Shown here piece after piece: positions 16,678 to 23,052 of a DNA stretch of 23,052 nucleotides. The DNA is taken from positions 1 through 23,052 of the forward strand of contig CAKSIP010000028.1 in assembly GCA_934462825.1 (NCBI GenBank). Reading direction: 5' to 3'. The notes beneath the pieces were generated by a model that did no database searches, was not told where the DNA came from, and worked only from the letters and a program-made list of their open reading frames with translations. This stretch comes from an uncultured Eubacteriales bacterium (GTDB lineage Bacteria > Bacillota > Clostridia > Oscillospirales > CAG-272). The translations under genes were made by a program, and so were the position numbers. Each line of letters opens with the position of its first letter. Within the stretch, counting starts at the first letter, position 1.

Positions 16678-17862
16678 TCAATGATGAAACAGACGGATGC
16701 CGGTGAAGGCCATGACGATACCATAACGATTGCAAGTCTCAATGACCTGATCATCGCGGATGGAACCGCCCGGTTGAGCAATGTAGGAAACGCCGCTCTT
16801 GTGCGCTCTTTCGATGTTGTCGCCGAAGGGGAAAAACGCGTCAGAACCGAGCGAAACGCCGGAAATGCTTGCAAGATAGGCGCGTGCCTCCTCCTGAGTC
16901 AGCGGATCGGGCTTTTCGGTGAAGTATTTTTCCCAAATTCCGTCCGCACACACGTCTTCCTCATTTTTATTGATGTAGTCGTCGATTACGTTGTCACGAT
17001 CCGCACGCTTCAAATCGGGACGGAAGGGAAGTGAAAGAACCCTGTCATACTGACGCAAAAACCAAGTGTCTGCTTTGGATCCGGCCAAACGTGTGCAATG
17101 AATACGGGACTGCTGTCCGGCACCGACGCCGATAGCCTGCCCGTCGTAAGCATAGCAAACGGAGTTGGATTGCGTGTATTTGAGCGTAATCAAAGAAATA
17201 ATGAGATCCCGTACTGCGCTTTCCGGCAGGCTTTGGTTTGCCGTGACGATATGATTTAAAAGGCTTCGATCAATCACACAATCGTTGCGTCCCTGCTCAA
17301 AGGTCACTCCGTACACCTGCTTGCGTTCCAACGGATCCGGCACATAGTCGGGATCAATCTGTATGATGTTATAGTTGCCGTTTCGTTTGCTTTTTAAAAT
17401 TTCCAGCGCTTCCGGCTCATAACCGGTGGCAATAACACCGTCGGAAACTTCTCTCTTGATCATGGTGGCTGTCGTTACATCGCAGATGTCGGAGAGAGCG
17501 ACAAAATCCCCGAACGAGCACATGCGGTCGGTGCCGCGTGCTCTGGCGTAGGCGGAGGCCAGCAACGAGTTGTCTAAATTTTCAATATCGTCCGCAAAGC
17601 AGGCTTTTTTCAAACGATCGGAAAGAGGAAGACCTACAGCGGCAGAGGTTGGGCTGACATGCTTAAAGGAGGTGGCGGCCGGCAAACCGAGTGCGGCTTT
17701 TAATTCCTTGACCAGCTGCCAGGCATTGAAGGCGTCAAGAAAATTGATGTATCCGGGACGTCCACTCAGAATTTTTATGGGAAGCGGACGGCCGTTTTCC
17801 ATAAAAATGCGGGCGGGCTTTTGATTGGGATTGCAACCATATTTCAATTCAAATTCGTTCAT
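16678..17862 (-). CDS. purH: AICAR formyltransferase, stand-alone (PurH C-domain type)
   Basis: 394 residues. It transfers a formyl group from 10-formyl-tetrahydrofolate to AICAR, giving FAICAR. The protein is only the transformylase half of ordinary bifunctional PurH (about 510-530 residues): the catalytic Lys-His pair is in SFKHVSP (K67, H68), with AVGAGQQSR and SDAFFPF further on. The N-terminal IMP-cyclohydrolase half is absent and is replaced by the separate gene 44 bp upstream. The start has AAAGG 7 nt upstream. Cytoplasmic, likely working with the cyclohydrolase. Confidence 0.93.
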   Translation of the reverse strand: MNEFELKYGCNPNQKPARIFMENGRPLPIKILSGRPGYINFLDAFNAWQLVKELKAALGLPAATSFKHVSPTSAAVGLPLSDRLKKACFADDIENLDNSLLASAYARARGTDRMCSFGDFVALSDICDVTTATMIKREVSDGVIATGYEPEALEILKSKRNGNYNIIQIDPDYVPDPLERKQVYGVTFEQGRNDCVIDRSLLNHIVTANQSLPESAVRDLIISLITLKYTQSNSVCYAYDGQAIGVGAGQQSRIHCTRLAGSKADTWFLRQYDRVLSLPFRPDLKRADRDNVIDDYINKNEEDVCADGIWEKYFTEKPDPLTQEEARAYLASISGVSLGSDAFFPFGDNIERAHKSGVSYIAQPGGSIRDDQVIETCNRYGIVMAFTGIRLFHH

Positions 17863-17906
17863 AATATCGCCTTTCTATATCTCGTTTGAAACAAAAATGA
17901 GGATTT

Positions 17907-18650
17907 TTAGTTGTTCTTGTTGATGAGACGGTCGGTGTAACTTTTGGTGATGGGATTGGTGTAGCGAACATAAAGGGAAATCTTGTTTTCCTCATTCAAA
18001 GCATTCCACAGAGTGTTTGTCAGTACGTCGATGTCTGAGGAAATCTGTACGCGTACCGGCTCACCGGTAAAGGAAGGAAGGGGATTGCCGTCGCAAAGAT
18101 ACGTATGGATGAAATGGCCAAGTCCCGGCTTTGCAGGGTACGAAAAAGTGTATCGGCAGGTGTCGGAACCTTCGGCGTCGATGCTTTTCAGAATACTCAG
18201 CTCGTAATGGAAATCGCCGTTCGGCTGAAACGAGAGAAGCCCGCTGATACGAGGGGTGAAGTTGGGAGCATCCGGCTCAAAAGCGCGCGATTCAAGAGCT
18301 TCTTGAAAGGTTTTGCCGGAGGTTATGCCATCAAATACCGTGTCGGTTTGATCTCCGTTGGTAACAATCAGTTCGTGATCTGTCACACGCAAAGCGTTGT
18401 AGATGATGAGAGAAGGATCCTCCACTTTCGATGCATCAAACGGGTCTGTCCGAAGGGAGTCATTTTCTTTAACAAAAATTCGGTTGCGGCTGTTTTGACT
18501 GCGCCCCATGATGAAATAGGCAGCTACGGCTTGCGTCCCGTCTTCCGACGTGCCGAGAAGGATTCCTCTGCCGGCATACGGGTTGCCCTGCAAATAGGAT
18601 TCCAAAGTGGAAACTTCATAAATGTTTTTAGCGACACGAGACTCCATCAT
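17907..18650 (-). CDS. purO: IMP cyclohydrolase, archaeal PurO-like
   Basis: 247 residues. It closes the ring of FAICAR to IMP, the last step of the pathway. The pattern NPYAGRGI (23-30), followed by AAYFIMGRSQNSRNR, fits the IMP_cyclohyd family (PurO of archaea), unrelated to the N-domain of bacterial PurH. The start at 18650 has AGGAG 9 nt upstream and overlaps the purN stop as ATGA; a longer reading frame exists but only translates the end of purN in another frame. Its place next to an AICAR transformylase lacking the cyclohydrolase half strongly supports the function. Gene name given by analogy. Confidence 0.88.
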   Translation of the reverse strand: MMESRVAKNIYEVSTLESYLQGNPYAGRGILLGTSEDGTQAVAAYFIMGRSQNSRNRIFVKENDSLRTDPFDASKVEDPSLIIYNALRVTDHELIVTNGDQTDTVFDGITSGKTFQEALESRAFEPDAPNFTPRISGLLSFQPNGDFHYELSILKSIDAEGSDTCRYTFSYPAKPGLGHFIHTYLCDGNPLPSFTGEPVRVQISSDIDVLTNTLWNALNEENKISLYVRYTNPITKSYTDRLINKNN

Positions 18651-19285
18651 AATGTTACACTCCTGTTCTTTTGTTTTTTCAGTGCGGCTGCGACCTGCTC
18701 GACAGCCTTGGGAAGGATTTTCCATTCTGCTTGGCGCATAACCCGTTTTTGCAGACTTTCCGGCGTATCATTTTTGCTGACACGCACTGCTTTTTGAAGA
18801 ACGATCTCTCCACCGTCGGGAATTTCGTTGACAAAGTGCACGGTAGCGCCGGTTAATTTTACGCCGCGCGCTAAAGCCGCTTCATGAACGTGTAGGCCAT
18901 AGAATCCGGCTCCGCAGAAGGCGGGAATTAAAGAAGGGTGGATGTTGAGAATGCGGTGATCGTAGCGTTCTACAAATGCAGGGCTGAGAATACTCATAAA
19001 ACCGGCCAAAACGATTAGATCTATCTGGTATTCTGTGAGTAGTTCGATTATGCGGTTTTCCATTCCTTCATAGCCATAGACGGCCTTGGGTACCACGGCG
19101 GAGGGAATCCCGGCTTTTTTCGCCCTTGTGAGAGCAAACGCATCGGGCTTGTTGGAAATGACGAGTGACAGCGTTCCGCTTTGGAGAATACCGGAAGCTT
19201 GCGCGTCAATCAGTGCTTGTAGGTTGGTTCCGCCGCCCGAAACCAGGACAGCAATATGGATTTTGTCTTGTTGAAGATGTGTCAT
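18647..19285 (-). CDS. purN: Phosphoribosylglycinamide formyltransferase (folate-dependent)
   Basis: 212 residues, usual length. It transfers formyl from 10-formyl-tetrahydrofolate to GAR. LVSGGGTNLQ (14-23) binds the phosphate. The catalytic Asn-His pair is in LNIHPSLIP (N114, H116), and the Asp is D157 in PDGGE. The stretch between (FCGAGFYGLHVHEAAL) is of the clostridial type. The start at 19285 overlaps the stop of the FNT gene (ATGA) with GGAGG 9 nt upstream, which rules out the longer in-frame extension. The end overlaps the cyclohydrolase start by 4 bp. Confidence 0.95.
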   Translation of the reverse strand: MTHLQQDKIHIAVLVSGGGTNLQALIDAQASGILQSGTLSLVISNKPDAFALTRAKKAGIPSAVVPKAVYGYEGMENRIIELLTEYQIDLIVLAGFMSILSPAFVERYDHRILNIHPSLIPAFCGAGFYGLHVHEAALARGVKLTGATVHFVNEIPDGGEIVLQKAVRVSKNDTPESLQKRVMRQAEWKILPKAVEQVAAALKKQKNRSVTL

Positions 19286-19887
19286 TGCGATTTTCCTCCG
19301 ATTTTTTGAAGCAAGGGGAGAATCAGACTTCCAAGGGTGTTTCCGAGTACAGCGGCCACAAAAAAGAGCCATGCGCGCCCATCGGCAAGCCCGGAAGTGC
19401 CAAAATAAAACATGTCAGCCACAGAGTGTTCAAATCCGCACAGAATGAATACGGGAATGCAGAAAAGAATGCCGATCGGTGTCTTGCTGTCTCGGAAAAT
19501 GACAACGGCAATATACATCAGAACCCCGCAAAATATGGCGCGGATCAGTGTTTGCGGAAAGGATTGCGTCAGCTTGGAAGCAAACAGCGATTCCGCTTGG
19601 TTACCGAGAGAAGGGATGGCAAAGCGCACACAAAGGCCGATAAGATATACGGAAAGCAGGTTGCCGGCAAGTCCTATCAAAAGCCGCGCCATGTTTTTGG
19701 GGGACAGGTCTTCTAACAGAAAGCCAATCTTGCCGGTAAAGAGATAGCAACCGAGATAGCAAATGGAAAGAAGGGCTACCGAGAAAAGAACCGCTCCGAT
19801 ATAACGGTTGTCGCAAGCAAGGAGTACACAGCCTCCGATGGAAATCAAAATACCCGCGCCAATACTTTCGGAAAAAGATTTCAACAT
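19282..19887 (-). CDS. Formate/nitrite transporter (FNT) family protein, compact form
   Basis: 201 residues with six hydrophobic segments (about 5-25, 30-52, 67-91, 112-133, 137-162 and 172-193), the FNT topology without the longer N- and C-termini of FocA (about 285 residues). The signature GFEHSVADMF (151-160) keeps the pore-lining histidine (H154), and LFTGKIG (about 50-55) matches the helix-2 break. FNT proteins are pentameric inner-membrane channels for formate, nitrite or hydrosulfide. The start overlaps purM by 7 bp and the stop overlaps purN by 4 bp, so it is cotranslated with purine genes. Since the operon ends with formate-tetrahydrofolate ligase, formate is the likely substrate; that is inference. 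Confidence 0.87.
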   Translation of the reverse strand: MLKSFSESIGAGILISIGGCVLLACDNRYIGAVLFSVALLSICYLGCYLFTGKIGFLLEDLSPKNMARLLIGLAGNLLSVYLIGLCVRFAIPSLGNQAESLFASKLTQSFPQTLIRAIFCGVLMYIAVVIFRDSKTPIGILFCIPVFILCGFEHSVADMFYFGTSGLADGRAWLFFVAAVLGNTLGSLILPLLQKIGGKSQ

Positions 19888-20933
19888 ATTCTTACCTTTT
19901 CTCCTTGCTCGGAGGCAACGATTTCACCGAGAATATAGGCGTTTTCTCCGTTCTCCTGCAACACAGCCAAGGCATTGTCCGCATCTTCTTTGGCAACAAT
20001 GAGGCTCATGCCCACACCCATGTTGAAGGTGTTGAACATATCTCGTTCGCAAATATCGCCTTTTTTGGCAATCAAATCAAAAATCGGCAGGACGCGAATG
20101 GCCGAGCGCTCGATTTTTGCGCAGAAGCCGTCCGGAAGGCTACGCGGAATATTTTCGTAAAAACCGCCGCCCGTGATATGGGAAACGCTTTTGACTTTGA
20201 CACGTTCAAAAAGAGAGAGCATGGGCTTTACATAGATTTTTGTCGGTGTAAGCAGGGTTTCTCCCAGCGAAGCCCCGGAAAGCTCGGGAAGCTTTACAGA
20301 CAGATCCGCGCTTTCCACCTGAAAGACCTTTCTGACAAGAGAAAATCCGTTGGAATGAATCCCGCTGGAAGGCAGTGCGATCAGCACGTCGCCGGCTTTG
20401 ACGGTTTTCTTGTCGAGGATTTTGCTTTTGTCGATCACGCCGACCGCAAAACCGGCCAAATCATATTCATCGACAGGGTAAAAGCCGGGCATTTCAGCGG
20501 TTTCGCCTCCAATCAGAGCAGCTCCGCTCTGTACGCAACCTTCGGCTACGCCCGCTACAATCTGCGCAATCTTTTCGGGATGATTTTTCCCGCAGGCAAT
20601 GTAATCAAGAAAGAACAGGGGCTTTGCGCCGCAGCAAAGAATATCGTTGACGCACATGGCCACGCAATCGATGCCAACGGTATCGTGACGATCGGTCCGA
20701 AAAGCTAACTTAAGCTTGGTTCCGACACCGTCCGTTCCACTGACCAAAACCGGATGCTGCATGCCGGTCGTGTCTAATTCAAAAAGGCCTCCGAAGTCTC
20801 CGATATCCGAGCATACGCCGCTTGTTAAAGTGCGTGCAATGTGCCGCTTCATCAATTCTACGGCACGGTATCCGGCTGTAATATCAACACCGGCCTGCGC
20901 ATAGGCCTTGGATTGAGAATCAGGATGAATCAT
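19881..20933 (-). CDS. purM: Phosphoribosylformylglycinamidine cyclo-ligase (AIR synthetase)
   Basis: 350 residues, typical length. It closes FGAM to AIR with ATP. Family marks are SGTDGVGTKL (65-74), DCVAMCVNDILCCGAKPLFF and GGETAEMPGFY (142-152), with a Gly-Ile-His-Ser-Asn-Gly loop and HITGGG further on. The start has AAAGGA 9 nt upstream. The gene begins 60 bp after purF and overlaps the FNT gene by 7 bp. Confidence 0.96.
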   Translation of the reverse strand: MIHPDSQSKAYAQAGVDITAGYRAVELMKRHIARTLTSGVCSDIGDFGGLFELDTTGMQHPVLVSGTDGVGTKLKLAFRTDRHDTVGIDCVAMCVNDILCCGAKPLFFLDYIACGKNHPEKIAQIVAGVAEGCVQSGAALIGGETAEMPGFYPVDEYDLAGFAVGVIDKSKILDKKTVKAGDVLIALPSSGIHSNGFSLVRKVFQVESADLSVKLPELSGASLGETLLTPTKIYVKPMLSLFERVKVKSVSHITGGGFYENIPRSLPDGFCAKIERSAIRVLPIFDLIAKKGDICERDMFNTFNMGVGMSLIVAKEDADNALAVLQENGENAYILGEIVASEQGEKVRIC

Positions 20934-20993
20934 ATCAAAATTTCCTTTCTTATCTTACATTTGCATTGGTTGTCGTCGGCTTTGCAAGGAATT

Positions 20994-22448
20994 TTATAGG
21001 GAATCACTTTTTAGGTGCTTGCATTCAAACCGGTTTTTCTCCGGTTTGGTGGGAATTTCCGTGGGATATTTCCCGTCAAAGCAAGCCGTGCAGTAACCGG
21101 TTCCGTTGATTCCTTTAGCGATCTGCTTGACGCTTTCCACACTCAAATATCCCAGCGAATCAACGCCGATCTGTTTGGCGATTTCGTCAATGGAATATTT
21201 GCAGGCAATCAGATTGTCGCGCGAGTCAATATCCGTGCCGTAGTAGCAGGGATTGAGAAAGGGAGGCGCTGAAACACGCATGTGGATTTCTTTCGCTCCG
21301 GCTTCCCGCAAAAGACGCACGATGCGCGCGCTGGTGGTGCCTCGGACAATGGAATCGTCAATCATGACGATGCGCTTGCCCCGCACGACATCCGGGATGG
21401 GGTTGAGCTTGATTTTGACCTTGTCCTCGCGGCTTTTTTGTCCGGGTGCAATAAAGGTGCGTCCGATATACTTGTTTTTGATGAATCCAAGCTCGTAGGG
21501 GATGCCGGATTGTTTAGAATAGCCGATGGCAGCGTCAATGCCGCTGTCCGGTACACCAATCACAACATCGGCCTGAACCGGATGCTCCAGGGCGAGAAAG
21601 GCGCCGGCCCGGAGCCTCGCCGTATGAACACAGCTTCCCTCAATCACGGAATCGGGACGGGCAAAGTAAATGTATTCAAAAACGCAAAGGGAAGTGGGCG
21701 CTTTGCCGCAATGATCGCGCAGGCTGTGTACGCCGTCCGCGTCAAAAACAACGATTTCTCCCGGTGCAATGTCACGGATAAATTCTGCGCCTACGGCATC
21801 AAGCGCACAGCTTTCGGAGGCGACAATATAGCGACCGTCAGCCGTTTTTCCATAGCAAAGCGGGCGAAATCCGTTTTCGTCACGCACGGCAAGGAGCTTG
21901 GAGGAGGACATAATGACGAGAGAGTAGGCGCCGTGAAGCTTGTCCATCGTTCGGCTGACCGCTTCTTCCAAAGAAGAGGCGGACAAGCGCTCCTTTGTAA
22001 TGATATAGGAAATAACCTCGGTATCGCTGGTGGTGTGAAAGATGGAGCCGTCCATCTCAAGATTTTGGCGCAATTCTCCCGAGTTGACGAGATTTCCGTT
22101 GTGAGCCAGCGCTAAGGGGCCTTGAAAATGATTGATTACAATCGGCTGTGCGTTGTTTCGATCGTTGCACCCGGTCGTGCCGTATCGCACATGCCCAATG
22201 GCCATGGTTCCTTTGCCGAGCCGTTCCATAATGGTGGGGGTAAATACATCGTTGACAAGCCCTGTGTCCTTGTAGTCGGAAAATACGCCGTTGTTGTTGA
22301 CCACAATACCGCAGGATTCTTGGCCGCGGTGCTGAAGGGCAAACAGGCCATAGTAACAAGTGGATGCCGGATCGGTCATTTCGGGGGAATATACCCCGAA
22401 CACACCGCATTCTTCTCTGAGTTTGTTCATTGGCGCGCTCACTTTCAT
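20994..22448 (-). CDS. purF: Amidophosphoribosyltransferase (Bacillus-type, iron-sulfur)
   Basis: 484 residues. It makes 5-phosphoribosylamine from PRPP and glutamine, the first committed step. The N-terminal nucleophile C14 (EECGVFG) follows a short propeptide that must be removed. The PRPP loop is VMIDDSIVRGTTSAR (361-375). C255, C401, C453 and C456 match the four [4Fe-4S] ligands of the Bacillus subtilis enzyme, so cluster-dependent maturation and oxygen sensitivity are expected. The start at 22448 overlaps the purC stop as ATGA; a second in-frame ATG (M7) is also possible and would shorten the propeptide to 7 residues. Feedback inhibition by AMP/GMP is usual for the family. Confidence 0.96.
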   Translation of the reverse strand: MKVSAPMNKLREECGVFGVYSPEMTDPASTCYYGLFALQHRGQESCGIVVNNNGVFSDYKDTGLVNDVFTPTIMERLGKGTMAIGHVRYGTTGCNDRNNAQPIVINHFQGPLALAHNGNLVNSGELRQNLEMDGSIFHTTSDTEVISYIITKERLSASSLEEAVSRTMDKLHGAYSLVIMSSSKLLAVRDENGFRPLCYGKTADGRYIVASESCALDAVGAEFIRDIAPGEIVVFDADGVHSLRDHCGKAPTSLCVFEYIYFARPDSVIEGSCVHTARLRAGAFLALEHPVQADVVIGVPDSGIDAAIGYSKQSGIPYELGFIKNKYIGRTFIAPGQKSREDKVKIKLNPIPDVVRGKRIVMIDDSIVRGTTSARIVRLLREAGAKEIHMRVSAPPFLNPCYYGTDIDSRDNLIACKYSIDEIAKQIGVDSLGYLSVESVKQIAKGINGTGYCTACFDGKYPTEIPTKPEKNRFECKHLKSDSL

Positions 22449-23052
22449 CCGAATACGCGCTTCATCATTTCTTGATAAGCGTCTTCAACGCCGCCCATGT
22501 CACGACGGAACCGGTCTTTGTCGAGCTTTTCGTTGGTTTTAGCATCCCAAAAACGGCAGGTGTCGGGCGAAATTTCGTCTGCAAGAACAATGGTTCCATC
22601 GGATAGGCGACCAAACTCAAGCTTGAAGTCTACAAGCTTTACATTCAGTGAAAGAAAATAAGCCTTCAGAACTTCATTCACGCGGAAAGCCATGCTTTTG
22701 ATGGTTTCGATTTCATCCTTGGTAGCAAGGCCGAGAGCCAGCGCATGATATTCATTCAGCAAAGGATCATGCAATTCGTCATTCTTATAAGAAAATTCAA
22801 TGGTGGGGGAAGAAAACGTAAGACCTTCCGGCACGCCGTAGCGCTTGGAAAAAGAGCCGGCGGAGAGGTTTCGGATGATGACTTCAAGCGGAACGATGGA
22901 AACCTTTTTTACCACGGTTTCGCGGTCATTCAATTCTTTGACAAAATGAGTGGCGATCCCGTTTTTTTCTAACAATTCAAAAAGGAAATTGGACATTTTG
23001 TTGTTGACCACGCCTTTTCCCGTGATCGTGCCTTTTTTGAGTCCGTCAAGAG
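22445..23052 (-). CDS. purC: SAICAR synthetase (5' partial)
   Basis: At least 202 codons. The N-terminus lies beyond the right edge, since the frame stays open to the window end and reads DGLKKGTITGKG before the first in-frame start-like codon. It joins aspartate to CAIR with ATP. Visible marks are NNKMSNFLFELLEKNGI, VPLEVIIRNLSAGS, LVDFKLEFG and ADEISPDTCRFWD (substrate/ATP site). A typical protein is about 235 residues, so roughly 30 are missing. The GTG at 23011 is not a believable start. The stop overlaps purF by 4 bp. Confidence 0.95.
   Translation of the reverse strand, partial: LDGLKKGTITGKGVVNNKMSNFLFELLEKNGIATHFVKELNDRETVVKKVSIVPLEVIIRNLSAGSFSKRYGVPEGLTFSSPTIEFSYKNDELHDPLLNEYHALALGLATKDEIETIKSMAFRVNEVLKAYFLSLNVKLVDFKLEFGRLSDGTIVLADEISPDTCRFWDAKTNEKLDKDRFRRDMGGVEDAYQEMMKRVFG

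Larger units (their letters stand above)
9880..23052 (-). other. Purine biosynthesis operon (purC-F-M-FNT-N-O-H-D-L-fhs)
   Basis: Ten same-strand genes run right to left with junctions of -4 (purC/purF), +60, -7, -4, -4, +44, +35, +52 and +54 bp. I see no convincing internal promoter or terminator; the first hairpin is the one at 9762-9806. The genes cover PRPP amination, GAR and FGAR formation, FGAM and AIR formation, SAICAR synthesis, and the final two steps to IMP. purE and purB are not in the window; purE may lie just beyond the right edge. The promoter and any PurR box or guanine riboswitch would also be outside. Confidence 0.88.

Noticed and set aside
16643..16735. Upstream extension of purD
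   Set aside because: The added residues precede the family's usual MKVMVIGSGG start, which has its own AGGAGG.
19286..19372. Upstream extension of purN into the FNT gene
   Set aside because: The ATG at 19285 with GGAGG gives the normal PurN start; the extension only reads the FNT gene out of frame.

Overview
The window looks like part of a chromosome from an anaerobic, low-to-mid-GC Firmicute of class Clostridia, probably close to Oscillospiraceae/Ruminococcaceae. This rests on gene content and style, not on a database match: a folate-dependent AICAR transformylase that stands alone beside an archaeal-type IMP cyclohydrolase, a Bacillus-type iron-sulfur PurF, formate-tetrahydrofolate ligase, short formate/nitrite-channel proteins, CotH lipoproteins, InlB-like repeat surface proteins, and strong Shine-Dalgarno sites with the standard code. 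I see no mobile element, CRISPR array, tRNA or rRNA.

Left part (1-9716): a surface-protein locus. A very large gene on the minus strand (1-5082, running off the left edge) encodes a secreted, single-pass membrane protein. Its parts in order are a signal peptide, a long helical region with short tandem repeats, nine InlB-like beta repeats, one membrane helix, and a cytoplasmic tail whose last visible part resembles the C-terminal half of ribosomal protein uL15. Divergent from it, across a 357-bp regulatory region, are two plus-strand genes overlapping by ATGA. Both encode CotH-family lipoproteins (putative extracytoplasmic protein kinases), and the first carries an extra beta-helix-like domain. 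Their 5' leader can fold into several hairpins. A perfect 21-bp stem-loop at 9762-9806 separates them from the convergent operon.

Right part (9880-23052): a long minus-strand purine operon read right to left as purC (cut by the window edge), purF, purM, a formate/nitrite transporter (FNT) gene, purN, a PurO-like IMP cyclohydrolase gene, a purH-like AICAR transformylase gene, purD, purL and fhs. Gaps are at most 60 bp and four junctions overlap. Together these cover PRPP to IMP except the carboxylation step (purE) and the lyase (purB), which are not in the window. The FNT channel and formate-tetrahydrofolate ligase fit as a built-in supply of 10-formyl-tetrahydrofolate for PurN and the AICAR transformylase.

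The most unusual items are the ribosomal-protein-like cytoplasmic tail on a giant surface protein, its possible link with the divergent CotH kinases, the structured cotH leader, and the formate channel inside a purine operon with a mixed bacterial/archaeal final step. Operon promoter and purine-control signals would lie beyond the right edge.
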